DNA of 32,965 nucleotides, from NCBI RefSeq assembly GCF_000282575.1, contig NZ_AKJA01000066.1, positions 1 to 32,965 of the forward strand. The letters run 5' to 3'. The DNA comes from Herbaspirillum sp. YR522. Its GTDB lineage: Bacteria > Pseudomonadota > Gammaproteobacteria > Burkholderiales > Burkholderiaceae_D. Of the stretch, positions 26,136 to 32,965 are shown in pieces. The notes under the pieces were generated by a model that was not told the origin of the DNA, did no database searches, and was given only the letters and a program-made list of their open reading frames with translations. Each line of letters opens with the position of its first letter. Position 1 is the stretch's first letter. A program made the translations under genes and the position numbers.

Positions 26136-26216
26136 ATGTCTTTGTCCCGCGCTTACTTTTACTTTTACTTTAGCTATTCCAGCCCCACGGCGGTGAAAAG
26201 CGGTAAGCGTTCGTAA
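26136..26216 (+). CDS. Aromatic-rich leader peptide of aroG (attenuator peptide)
   Basis: This is a 26-codon open frame, ATG at 26136 to TAA at 26214, starting MSLSRAYFYFYFSYSS. Codons 7-14 read Tyr-Phe-Tyr-Phe-Tyr-Phe-Ser-Tyr, so seven of eight are aromatic; this is far from chance and resembles the phenylalanine leader peptides of enterobacterial pheA and pheS. The peptide itself would have no job: its translation speed reports the charging of tRNA-Tyr and tRNA-Phe. The stop codon lies about 20 bases before the A run that opens the terminator hairpin, and DAHP synthase follows, the entry step to Phe, Tyr and Trp. No strong Shine-Dalgarno sequence precedes the ATG (AACGATAGCC), which is a weak point. 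Confidence 0.85.
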   Translation: MSLSRAYFYFYFSYSSPTAVKSGKRS

Positions 26217-26236
26217 AAAGACAAAACCGAATTTCT

Positions 26237-26268
26237 AAAAAAACCGCCAGTGATGGCGGTTTTTTTTT
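26237..26268 (+). terminator. Attenuator terminator in front of aroG
   Basis: AAACCGCCA (26241-26249) and TGGCGGTTT (26254-26262) form a perfect nine-base-pair stem with a GTGA loop. Seven A residues lead in (26237-26243) and nine T residues (26260-26268) complete a textbook intrinsic terminator. It lies 32 bases before the aroG ATG, so it would end transcription ahead of the gene and not after one. Confidence 0.93.
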
Positions 26269-26300
26269 GGTCGATTCCGAGAGAGCAAACTGGAGAACAA

Positions 26301-27371
26301 ATGCCGCGCACTGACGATCTTCGTATCCGAGAAATGAAAGAACTGCTTCCTCCTTCGCATTTGATCCGCGAGTTTGCCTGTTCCGAGAAAGTGGAAAACA
26401 CCACGGCCGAGGCACGCACCGCATTGCATCGCATATTGCACGGCCAGGACGACCGCCTGATGGTGGTCATCGGGCCGTGCTCCATCCACGACACCAAGGC
26501 CGCCATGGAATATGCGCGACGCCTGGTGGTGGAACGTGAACGCTACAAGGGCGAGCTCGAGATCGTCATGCGCGTCTATTTCGAGAAGCCGCGCACCACG
26601 GTCGGCTGGAAGGGGCTGATCAACGATCCGTACATGGACAACAGCTTCCGCATCAATGACGGCTTGCGCACCGCGCGCGAACTGCTGCTCAATATCAACG
26701 AGCTGGGCCTGCCGGCCGGCACCGAGTTCCTCGACGTGATCAGCCCGCAATACATCGCCGACCTGATCAGCTGGGGCGCGATCGGCGCCCGCACCACCGA
26801 GTCGCAGGTGCACCGCGAACTGGCCTCGGGACTGTCGTGCCCGGTCGGTTTCAAGAACGGCACCGATGGCAACGTCAAGATCGCGGTCGACGCCATCAAG
26901 GCGGCCTCGCAGCCGCACCATTTCCTGTCGGTGACCAAGGGCGGTCATTCGGCCATCGTGTCCACCGCCGGCAACGAGGATTGCCATATCATCCTGCGCG
27001 GCGGCAAGCTGCCCAACTATGACGCCGCCAGCGTCGATGCGGCCTGCCAGGATATCGCCAAGAGCGGCCTGGCGGCACGCCTGATGATCGATGCCTCGCA
27101 CGCCAACAGTTCGAAGAAGCCCGAGAATCAGATCCCGGTGTGCGCCGACATCGGCGCCCAGGTGGCCGCCGGCGACACCCGCATCGTCGGTGTGATGGTC
27201 GAGTCGCACCTGGTGGCAGGTCGCCAGGACCTGGTGCCGGGCAAGGAACTGACCTATGGCCAATCGGTGACCGATGGCTGCATCAACTGGGAAGAAAGCC
27301 TGCAGGTGCTCAAGGGCCTGGCTGACTCGGTCAAGCAACGCCGCCTGGTCGGCGAGCGCGACGCAGCCTGA
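26301..27371 (+). CDS. aroG: 3-deoxy-7-phosphoheptulonate (DAHP) synthase, AroG type
   Basis: The enzyme condenses phosphoenolpyruvate with erythrose 4-phosphate, the first step of the shikimate pathway; erythrose 4-phosphate is supplied by transketolase, also encoded in this window. The start at 26301 (MPRTDDLRIREMKELLPPSHL) has GGAG six bases upstream and gives 356 residues. The frame extends to 26250, but that start lies inside the terminator hairpin. The sequence closely follows E. coli AroG: the metal-binding Cys60 in VVIGPCSIHD, RVYFEKPRTTVGWKGLINDP, GARTTESQVHRELASGLSCPVGFKNGTDG, and MIDASHANSSKKPENQ. These type I enzymes are feedback inhibited by an aromatic amino acid; which one acts here cannot be read from the sequence. 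Expression is predicted to be controlled by the upstream attenuator. Confidence 0.97.
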   Translation: MPRTDDLRIREMKELLPPSHLIREFACSEKVENTTAEARTALHRILHGQDDRLMVVIGPCSIHDTKAAMEYARRLVVERERYKGELEIVMRVYFEKPRTTVGWKGLINDPYMDNSFRINDGLRTARELLLNINELGLPAGTEFLDVISPQYIADLISWGAIGARTTESQVHRELASGLSCPVGFKNGTDGNVKIAVDAIKAASQPHHFLSVTKGGHSAIVSTAGNEDCHIILRGGKLPNYDAASVDAACQDIAKSGLAARLMIDASHANSSKKPENQIPVCADIGAQVAAGDTRIVGVMVESHLVAGRQDLVPGKELTYGQSVTDGCINWEESLQVLKGLADSVKQRRLVGERDAA

Positions 27372-27412
27372 GCCTCCAGCTAGCGGCTGCGATGCCGCGC
27401 GCGGAGCAGTCG

Positions 27413-27451
27413 AAAAAAACGCCGGCAGGTTGACCTGCCGGCGTTTTTTTT
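27413..27451. terminator. Bidirectional terminator between aroG and yajQ
   Basis: The arms ACGCCGGCAGG (27419-27429) and CCTGCCGGCGT (27434-27444) are perfect around TTGA. Seven A residues lie on the left and eight T residues on the right. It can stop both aroG (plus) and yajQ (minus), whose stop codons flank it. Confidence 0.93.
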
Positions 27452-27465
27452 CCAGCGCGGGAGGA

Positions 27466-27951
27466 TCAATCGCGGAAGTTGTTGAATTCCAGCGGCAGGT
27501 CCTTGATTTCCTTGCGCAAGAGCGCCATGGCCGCCTGCAGGTCGTCGCGCTTGGCGCCGGTGATGCGCACGGCGTCGCCCTGGATGCTGGCCTGTACCTT
27601 CATCTTGCTGTCCTTGACTACCCGCACGATCTTCTTGGCGTCGTCGCTCTCGATGCCGTTCTTGACCTTGATCACCTGCTTGACCTTGTCGCCGCCGATC
27701 TTCTCGATCTTGCCTTCATCGAGGAAGCGCACGTCGACGTTGCGCTTGGTCATCTTGTTGGTCAGCACGTCACGCACCTGGCTGAGCTGGAAGTCGGAGT
27801 CGGCAAAGGCGGTCAGCTCCCTTTCCTTTTGTTCGACGCGGGCGTCGGTGCCCTTGAAGTCGAAGCGGGTGGTGATTTCCTTGTTGGCCTGTTCAACGGC
27901 GTTCTTGACCTCGACCAGGTTGGCTTCGCAGACGGTATCGAAAGAGGGCAT
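27466..27951 (-). CDS. yajQ: YajQ-family nucleotide/cyclic-di-GMP binding protein
   Basis: This is a small cytoplasmic protein of 161 residues with two ferredoxin-like halves, matching the YajQ family. A Xanthomonas member binds cyclic di-GMP and acts with a transcription factor; other members bind nucleic acid or nucleotides. Family landmarks are the start [60 protein letters not shown], and the end [27 protein letters not shown] plus [10 protein letters not shown]. The ATG at 27951 has AAGGA seven bases upstream. A TAGAAT -10-like box lies on the minus strand (plus positions 28005-28010), and a GC-rich hairpin lies in the leader. It is divergent from murB. Confidence 0.96.
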   Translation of the reverse strand: MPSFDTVCEANLVEVKNAVEQANKEITTRFDFKGTDARVEQKERELTAFADSDFQLSQVRDVLTNKMTKRNVDVRFLDEGKIEKIGGDKVKQVIKVKNGIESDDAKKIVRVVKDSKMKVQASIQGDAVRITGAKRDDLQAAMALLRKEIKDLPLEFNNFRD

Positions 27952-27974
27952 GGCTTTATCCTTATATTGTTGCG

Positions 27975-27993
27975 GCGGGCCGGAAGGGCCCGC
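27975..27993. repeat. GC-rich palindrome with GGAAG centre in the yajQ leader
   Basis: GCGGGCC (27975-27981) and GGCCCGC (27987-27993) pair perfectly around GGAAG. The architecture (seven-base-pair GC stem, five-base GGAAR loop) matches the element at 31897-31915. No T tract follows on either strand. Confidence 0.45.
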
Positions 27994-28004
27994 ATACCGG
28001 TGAG

Positions 28005-28010
28005 ATTCTA
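28005..28010 (-). promoter_or_regulatory. Putative -10 box for yajQ
   Basis: The minus strand reads GTTAGAATC, with TAGAAT differing from TATAAT at one position, 54-59 bases upstream of the yajQ ATG. The -35 region at 17-18 base spacing is GC-rich and unconvincing. Confidence 0.35.
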
Positions 28011-28061
28011 ACGGACTGCGCGCGGCGCCGCCATGCTCGACTGACCATTGGTGGCAACGGC

Positions 28062-28067
28062 TATAAT
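28062..28067 (+). promoter_or_regulatory. Putative -10 box giving a nearly leaderless murB transcript
   Basis: A perfect TATAAT lies only nine bases before the murB ATG (28077). Transcription would begin around 28073-28076, so the mRNA would have zero to four bases before the start codon. There is no Shine-Dalgarno sequence in GGGCTT before the ATG. A weak -35 candidate is CTGACC (28041-28046) at 15-base spacing. Confidence 0.5.
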
Positions 28068-28076
28068 CGCGGGCTT

Positions 28077-29096
28077 ATGTTTCCGATTCCCTTGCAGCGC
28101 GACTTTTCGTTGCGCACCTTCAATACCTTCGGCATCGACGCCCGCGCGCAGGTCTATGTCGCCGTCGACGGCGTCGATACCTTGCGCGCCGTGCGTGCCG
28201 ATGCCGAACTGGCGGCGCTGCCGCGCCTGGTGCTGGGCGGCGGCAGCAACCTGTTGTTCACGCGCGACCATCCAGGGCTGGTGCTGCATATGCGCAGCCG
28301 CGGCATCGAGGTGGTCGGCCAGGATGACGACTTCACCTACGTCCGGGCAGCCGCCGGCGAGAGCTGGCATGGCCTGGTGCAATGGACCCTGGCGCAGGGC
28401 CTGGGCGGGCTGGAGAACCTGGCGCTGATTCCCGGTAGCGTGGGGGCGGCGCCGATCCAGAACATCGGCGCCTATGGCGTCGAGCTCAAGGACCGCTTCC
28501 AGGCGCTGAGCGCATTCGATTTCGTCACCGGCGAAGTGCTCGTGCTGGAGCGCGCCGCCTGCCGCTTCGGCTATCGCGACAGCGTCTTCAAGCATGCGCT
28601 GCGCGAGCGCGCCGTGGTGCTGGACGTCACCTTTGCGCTGCCTCGACATTGGCAAGCCAATGCGGCCTATGCCGATGTAGCGCAGGCGCTGGCCGGCGTG
28701 GCGCGCCCGGGCCCGGCCGACATCGCCGCCGCCGTCATCGGCATCCGCCAGCGCAAGCTGCCCGATCCGGCGCAGATCGGCAATGCGGGCAGCTTCTTCA
28801 AGAATCCGATCGTCGACGCTGCCGTGCGCGACAGCCTGGCGGCACGTCATGCAGCGCTGGTCAGCTATGGCCAGCCCGATGGCAGCTACAAGCTGGCCGC
28901 TGGATGGCTGATCGACCAATGCGGCTGGAAGGGCCGCTCGCTGGGCGCGGCCGGCGTGTACGACCGGCAGGCGCTGGTGCTGGTCAACCGTGGCGGCGCC
29001 AGCGGCGCCGAGATCGCGGCGCTGGCCGAGGCCATCCGGCAGGATGTGCATGACAGGTTCGGCGTCTGGCTCGAGCCGGAACCGGTGTTTGTATGA
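28077..29096 (+). CDS. murB: UDP-N-acetylenolpyruvoylglucosamine reductase
   Basis: The FAD-dependent enzyme reduces UDP-GlcNAc-enolpyruvate to UDP-N-acetylmuramate with NADPH, an early cytoplasmic step of peptidoglycan synthesis. It has 339 residues and is of the E. coli-like type I. The N-terminal segment [14 protein letters not shown] is followed by the FAD-binding [11 protein letters not shown] (about 56-66), [20 protein letters not shown] with the Gly-rich stretch, the late [10 protein letters not shown], and [12 protein letters not shown], which carries the catalytic serine. The C-terminal [16 protein letters not shown] is typical. It is transcribed divergently from yajQ and ends just before a perfect 38-base palindrome. 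Confidence 0.97.
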   Translation: MFPIPLQRDFSLRTFNTFGIDARAQVYVAVDGVDTLRAVRADAELAALPRLVLGGGSNLLFTRDHPGLVLHMRSRGIEVVGQDDDFTYVRAAAGESWHGLVQWTLAQGLGGLENLALIPGSVGAAPIQNIGAYGVELKDRFQALSAFDFVTGEVLVLERAACRFGYRDSVFKHALRERAVVLDVTFALPRHWQANAAYADVAQALAGVARPGPADIAAAVIGIRQRKLPDPAQIGNAGSFFKNPIVDAAVRDSLAARHAALVSYGQPDGSYKLAAGWLIDQCGWKGRSLGAAGVYDRQALVLVNRGGASGAEIAALAEAIRQDVHDRFGVWLEPEPVFV

Positions 29097-29100
29097 CGAC

Positions 29101-29138
29101 CACGTGGAAACGCCGGCATATGCCGGCGTTTCCACGTG
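29101..29138. repeat. 38-bp perfect palindrome between murB and ppnP
   Basis: The two 19-base halves are exact reverse complements: the left half runs from CACGTGGAAACG to GGCAT and the right half mirrors it, with no spacer. It starts four bases after the murB stop codon and ends 17 bases before the ppnP stop codon on the other strand. There is no T tract. It resembles extragenic palindromes that are scattered through many proteobacterial genomes, and it may also block read-through between the convergent genes. Confidence 0.85.
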
Positions 29139-29155
29139 CAAGACCGTGCGACCGA

Positions 29156-29470
29156 TCAACCGTAATGGCACACGTAGTCGACCGTTTCGGTGACTTCGAT
29201 ATCGAAGCTCGAATTGGCGACCACGCTGAACTGGGTGCCGGCGCCGTAGGTGTTCCAGGCTTCTTCACCTTGCAGTCGCACGCGGCAGCTGCCGCTGACG
29301 ATTTCCATGATCTCCGGCGAGGCAGTGCCGAAGTTGAGCGACGACGGCAGGATCACGCCCAGCGTCTTCTTGGTGCCGTCGGCCAGCAGCACAGTGTGCG
29401 AGACACACTTGCCATCGAAATACACATTGCCCTTCTTGAGGACGGTAACGTTGTCGAGCTGGGTGCTCAT
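29156..29470 (-). CDS. ppnP: Pyrimidine/purine nucleoside phosphorylase (YaiE/PpnP family)
   Basis: This is a small cupin-fold protein of 104 residues. The E. coli homologue splits several nucleosides with phosphate into base and ribose 1-phosphate. The match covers the whole length: [73 protein letters not shown] and the end VDYVCHYG. The start at 29470 has AGGA eight bases upstream. It follows argG by only 30 bases on the same strand, so it is probably the last gene of the argF-argG unit, although it has no evident role in arginine synthesis. Confidence 0.93.
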   Translation of the reverse strand: MSTQLDNVTVLKKGNVYFDGKCVSHTVLLADGTKKTLGVILPSSLNFGTASPEIMEIVSGSCRVRLQGEEAWNTYGAGTQFSVVANSSFDIEVTETVDYVCHYG

Positions 29471-29500
29471 CGGTTTTCCTGGTCGGTGGGTTGGCGATTT

Positions 29501-30838
<1,338 letters not shown>

Positions 30839-30887
30839 CTAGACGATTGCGATGGTGTTGTGATGACAGTGAAATGCGGTGCGCGGC

Positions 30888-31802
30888 TCAGTCGAGCTTG
30901 CCATGCACCAGGTATTCGAGCAGCGCCTTCTGCACATGCAGGCGGTTTTCGGCTTCTTCCCAGACCACCGATTGCGGGCCGTCGATGACTTCGGCGGCGA
31001 CTTCCTCGCCGCGGTGGGCTGGCAGGCAGTGCATGAACAGCGCGTCCTTCTTGGCGCGCGCCATCTTGGCGCCGTCGACGATCCAGCCGTCGAAGGCTTT
31101 CAGGCGCGCCGCGTTCTCGTCCTCGAAGCCCATGCTGGTCCACACATCGGTGGTGACCAGGTCGGCGTCCTGGCAGGCGTCGGACGGATTGGCGAAGAAC
31201 GTGTAGTGGCTGTTGCCCGGGGTGACCTGCGCCGGGTCGATGTCATACCCCTCGGGGGTCGAGACGTTGACGTGGAAGCCAAACACCTCGGCCGCCTGCA
31301 GCCACGAGTACAGCATGTTGTTGGCATCGCCGACCCAGGCCACGATCTTGCCCTTGATGCTGCCGCGCTGTTCGATGAAGGTGAACACGTCGGCCAGCAC
31401 CTGGCAGGGATGCTGCTCGTTGGTCAGGCCGTTGATCACCGGCACCCGCGAATGGGCGGCGAAGCGCTCGATGATTTCCTGGCCGTAGGTACGGATCATG
31501 ATCACGTCGCACATGCGCGACATGACCTGGGCCGCATCTTCGACCGGCTCACCGCGCCCCAGCTGGCTATCGCGTGTGTTGAGGTAGATCGCGGCGCCAC
31601 CCATCTGGTGCATGCCGGCCTCGAAAGAGAGCCGGGTGCGGGTGGAATTCTTCTCGAACACCATCACCAGCGTGCGGTCCGCCAGCGTGTGGTGCGGTTC
31701 GTAATTCTTGAATTTACGTTTGATCACACGAGAACGATCGATCACGTAGTCGTATTCATCAAGCGTAAAGTCGGAAAATTTTAAGTAGTGTTTGATGGCC
31801 AT
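30888..31802 (-). CDS. argF: Ornithine carbamoyltransferase
   Basis: The trimeric enzyme makes citrulline from ornithine and carbamoyl phosphate in arginine synthesis. It has 304 residues. The carbamoyl phosphate site is STRTR (53-57) in FEKNSTRTRLSFEAG with HPCQ (131-134). The ornithine side has DVWTSMGFED (SMG loop) and FMHCLPAHRGEEV with the active-site Cys. The start at 31802 (MAIKHYLKFSDFTLDEYDY) has no visible Shine-Dalgarno sequence. A TATAAT box on the minus strand lies about 55 bases upstream. Being first in the argF-argG-ppnP series it is the likely entry point for regulation, but I found no convincing ArgR box. Confidence 0.97.
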   Translation of the reverse strand: MAIKHYLKFSDFTLDEYDYVIDRSRVIKRKFKNYEPHHTLADRTLVMVFEKNSTRTRLSFEAGMHQMGGAAIYLNTRDSQLGRGEPVEDAAQVMSRMCDVIMIRTYGQEIIERFAAHSRVPVINGLTNEQHPCQVLADVFTFIEQRGSIKGKIVAWVGDANNMLYSWLQAAEVFGFHVNVSTPEGYDIDPAQVTPGNSHYTFFANPSDACQDADLVTTDVWTSMGFEDENAARLKAFDGWIVDGAKMARAKKDALFMHCLPAHRGEEVAAEVIDGPQSVVWEEAENRLHVQKALLEYLVHGKLD

Positions 31803-31856
31803 AAATGAAAACGGCGGCCAAGCTGGCGCCTGCCGCCGATCGTTATAACTGCTTGG

Positions 31857-31862
31857 ATTATA
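31857..31862 (-). promoter_or_regulatory. Putative -10 box for argF
   Basis: The minus strand reads CTTATAATCC, containing a perfect TATAAT 55-60 bases upstream of the argF ATG. The -35 region at 17-base spacing (GTATCT) is poor. Upstream sequence CCCTGAAT resembles one half of an ArgR box, but the second half does not match well. Confidence 0.45.
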
Positions 31863-31896
31863 AGGGATTCAGGGCAAAAAGATACCCTGCGGGCTT

Positions 31897-31915
31897 GCCG
31901 GGCGGAAAGCCCGGC
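31897..31915. repeat. GC-rich palindrome with GGAAA centre between argF and the receptor gene
   Basis: GCCGGGC (31897-31903) and GCCCGGC (31909-31915) pair perfectly around GGAAA. No T tract follows on either strand. The rest of 31916-32065 holds an ATCAATCAATCAAC stretch and no gene that I can support. Confidence 0.5.
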
Positions 31916-32065
31916 TGGCGACATCGGTTCGAGCCTGCGGATGAATCGGCCGCGTGATGTCAATCAATCAACTTTTTTAAACTCCTTCGAGTGACTCGTC
32001 GTGACCCTTCAAGCATGGACCTGACGAATCGCGATTAATTGCAGCAACCTGCATCTGGCGCCCGC

Positions 32066-32084
32066 GGCAATGAGAATCGTTGTC
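32066..32084 (+). promoter_or_regulatory. Fur box upstream of the TonB-dependent receptor
   Basis: GGCAATGAGAATCGTTGTC matches the 19-base Fur consensus (GATAATGATAATCATTATC) at 14 positions and keeps the inverted-repeat form. It lies 62 bases before the receptor ATG, a usual operator distance. This predicts iron-repressed expression. Confidence 0.8.
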
Positions 32085-32146
32085 GTGCCCACCCCTAGAA
32101 TTGCGCTCCTTCTTTTCAGCAAGCCGCAGTTCCTGCGCATTCTTCC

Positions 32147-32965
32147 ATGTTCCCAAATCGTGTTGCATCGAGCCGCCTGAAGCTCATGGCAGTGGCCGTT
32201 TCTTCCCTTTTCACAGCGCCGGTGCTGGCCGAGGATGGCGAATCGGGCGCCGCGTCGCGCCTGCCGCATATCGAGGTTTCCGACCAGCGCAGCCATTATG
32301 ATCCGCGCCCGGCCAGGGTCGGTTCGGCCACCCGCACCGAGGCGCGCGAGCGCGACGTGCCGCAGGTGGTCGACAGCGTGGCGGTCGAACAGACCCTGTC
32401 CTACGGCGGGCGCGACTTGGCCGATGCGCTGGCGGGCATGCCGGGGGTATCGAATGTCTCGGATACGCGTTTCGACGCATTTCGCCTGCGTGGATTTTCC
32501 AATTCCGGCGACCTGTTGCTCGATGGCATGCGCGACGATGCGCAGTACGTGCGTGGCCTGGGCAATATCGAGCGCATCGAAGTGCTCAAGGGGCCGGCGG
32601 CAGTGCTGTACGGGCGCGGCGGCGGCGGCGGGGTGATCAACCGCATCACCAAGCAACCGGGGCGCGAGGCCATGGCCAGCCTGACGACCACCTGGGGCAG
32701 CTTCGGGCGCCTCGGGGTGGCTGCCGACATCAACCGCCCGATCAACGAGCAATGGAGCATGCGCATCAACGCCGGGCGCGAGCGTGCCGACAGCTTCCGC
32801 AAGGAAGTCGACAGCACCCGCCAATACCTCGCGCCCTCCCTGAAGTGGGACGACGGTCGCAGCAGCTGGCTGCTGCAGGCCGAATACCAGGAATTCGAGC
32901 GGGTGCCCGACCGCGGCATGCCGGCCCAGGTCAGTGGCCGCAGCGCCAGCGGCGCGCCGCTGGCG
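32147..32965 (+). CDS. TonB-dependent siderophore receptor, N-terminal part (3' end outside window)
   Basis: This is an outer-membrane receptor for ferric siderophore uptake, powered by TonB-ExbBD. The frame is open from the ATG at 32147 to the window edge (273 codons). A signal peptide (about 1-28, hydrophobic core MAVAVSSLFTAPVLA, cleavage likely after LA before EDG) is followed by a short linker with PHIEVSD, which could serve as the TonB box. The plug domain follows: RDLADALAGMPGVSNVSD, DAFRLRGFSNSGDLLLDGMRDDAQYVRGLGNIERIEVLKGPAAVLYGRGGGGGVIN and RITKQPG, the classic signature. The first barrel strands begin about residue 180. The ligand cannot be told; the plug looks closest to the catecholate/Fiu-like group. 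A Fur box lies upstream. No good Shine-Dalgarno sequence is seen. Confidence 0.93.
   Translation, partial: MFPNRVASSRLKLMAVAVSSLFTAPVLAEDGESGAASRLPHIEVSDQRSHYDPRPARVGSATRTEARERDVPQVVDSVAVEQTLSYGGRDLADALAGMPGVSNVSDTRFDAFRLRGFSNSGDLLLDGMRDDAQYVRGLGNIERIEVLKGPAAVLYGRGGGGGVINRITKQPGREAMASLTTTWGSFGRLGVAADINRPINEQWSMRINAGRERADSFRKEVDSTRQYLAPSLKWDDGRSSWLLQAEYQEFERVPDRGMPAQVSGRSASGAPLA

Larger units (their letters stand above)
26136..26268 (+). promoter_or_regulatory. Predicted Tyr/Phe-responsive transcription attenuator of aroG
   Basis: Three mutually exclusive pairings can be drawn. The protector stem joins CGCTTAC (26150-26156), which overlaps the first Tyr codon, with GTAAGCG (26203-26209), and is extended by TTTT (26157-26160) with AAAA (26196-26199). 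The antiterminator joins GGCGGT (26189-26194) with ACCGCC (26243-26248), helped by TTCG (26210-26213) with CGAA (26228-26231). The terminator is the hairpin at 26241-26262. Inference: a ribosome stalled on Tyr/Phe codons opens the protector, frees GGCGGT for the antiterminator and lets RNA polymerase enter aroG; when charged tRNAs are plentiful the terminator forms. Confidence 0.78.

Noticed and set aside
26250-26300. Upstream extension of aroG to an ATG at 26250
   Set aside because: This start lies within the terminator hairpin and has no Shine-Dalgarno sequence. The ATG at 26301 has GGAG and matches the AroG N terminus.
31857-31880. ArgR box in front of argF
   Set aside because: One half (TGAAT on the minus strand) fits, but the opposite half does not give the ATTCA partner, so an operator cannot be supported from sequence alone.

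Overview
The window is a GC-rich bacterial chromosome segment (about 63-66% G+C by eye) filled with housekeeping genes. The protein families, the gene order and the codon bias towards G/C in third positions suggest a betaproteobacterium of the Burkholderiales, most likely Oxalobacteraceae (Herbaspirillum-like). This placement is inferred from gene content and protein similarity; there is no rRNA in the window. I saw no insertion sequence, prophage, CRISPR array or tRNA.

Left part (1-10.7 kb). The 3' end of clpA runs rightwards into a bidirectional terminator. Facing it is a minus-strand series: rsmE, ribF, ileS, lspA, coaBC, dut and a lipoprotein of the M48 peptidase family whose metal-binding motif looks destroyed. 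A plus-strand EamA-type drug/metabolite transporter gene sits between coaBC and dut and overlaps the 3' end of coaBC tail to tail.

Middle part (10.7-25.8 kb). tkt (with a hairpin-rich leader), a GNAT acetyltransferase and gapA run rightwards. They are followed by a small lipoprotein with an Arg/Ser repeat tail, preceded by three hairpins with interchangeable stems, and by a class I methyltransferase. glnE faces them on the minus strand. Divergent from glnE runs yhdP - nitrilase-family amidase - tldD, an envelope/peptide maintenance cluster.

Right part (25.8-33 kb). An AT-rich intergenic region leads to aroG, a DAHP synthase. Between them lies what appears to be a complete ribosome-mediated attenuator: a 26-codon leader peptide containing AYFYFYFSY, a protector stem, a candidate antiterminator and a textbook intrinsic terminator with nine T residues. 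This is the most notable regulatory element of the window. Then come yajQ (minus), murB (plus, with a TATAAT box so close to the ATG that the mRNA should be leaderless or nearly so), a 38-bp perfect palindrome, the minus-strand arginine cluster argF-argG-ppnP, and finally the 5' part of a Fur-box-preceded TonB-dependent siderophore receptor that runs off the window.
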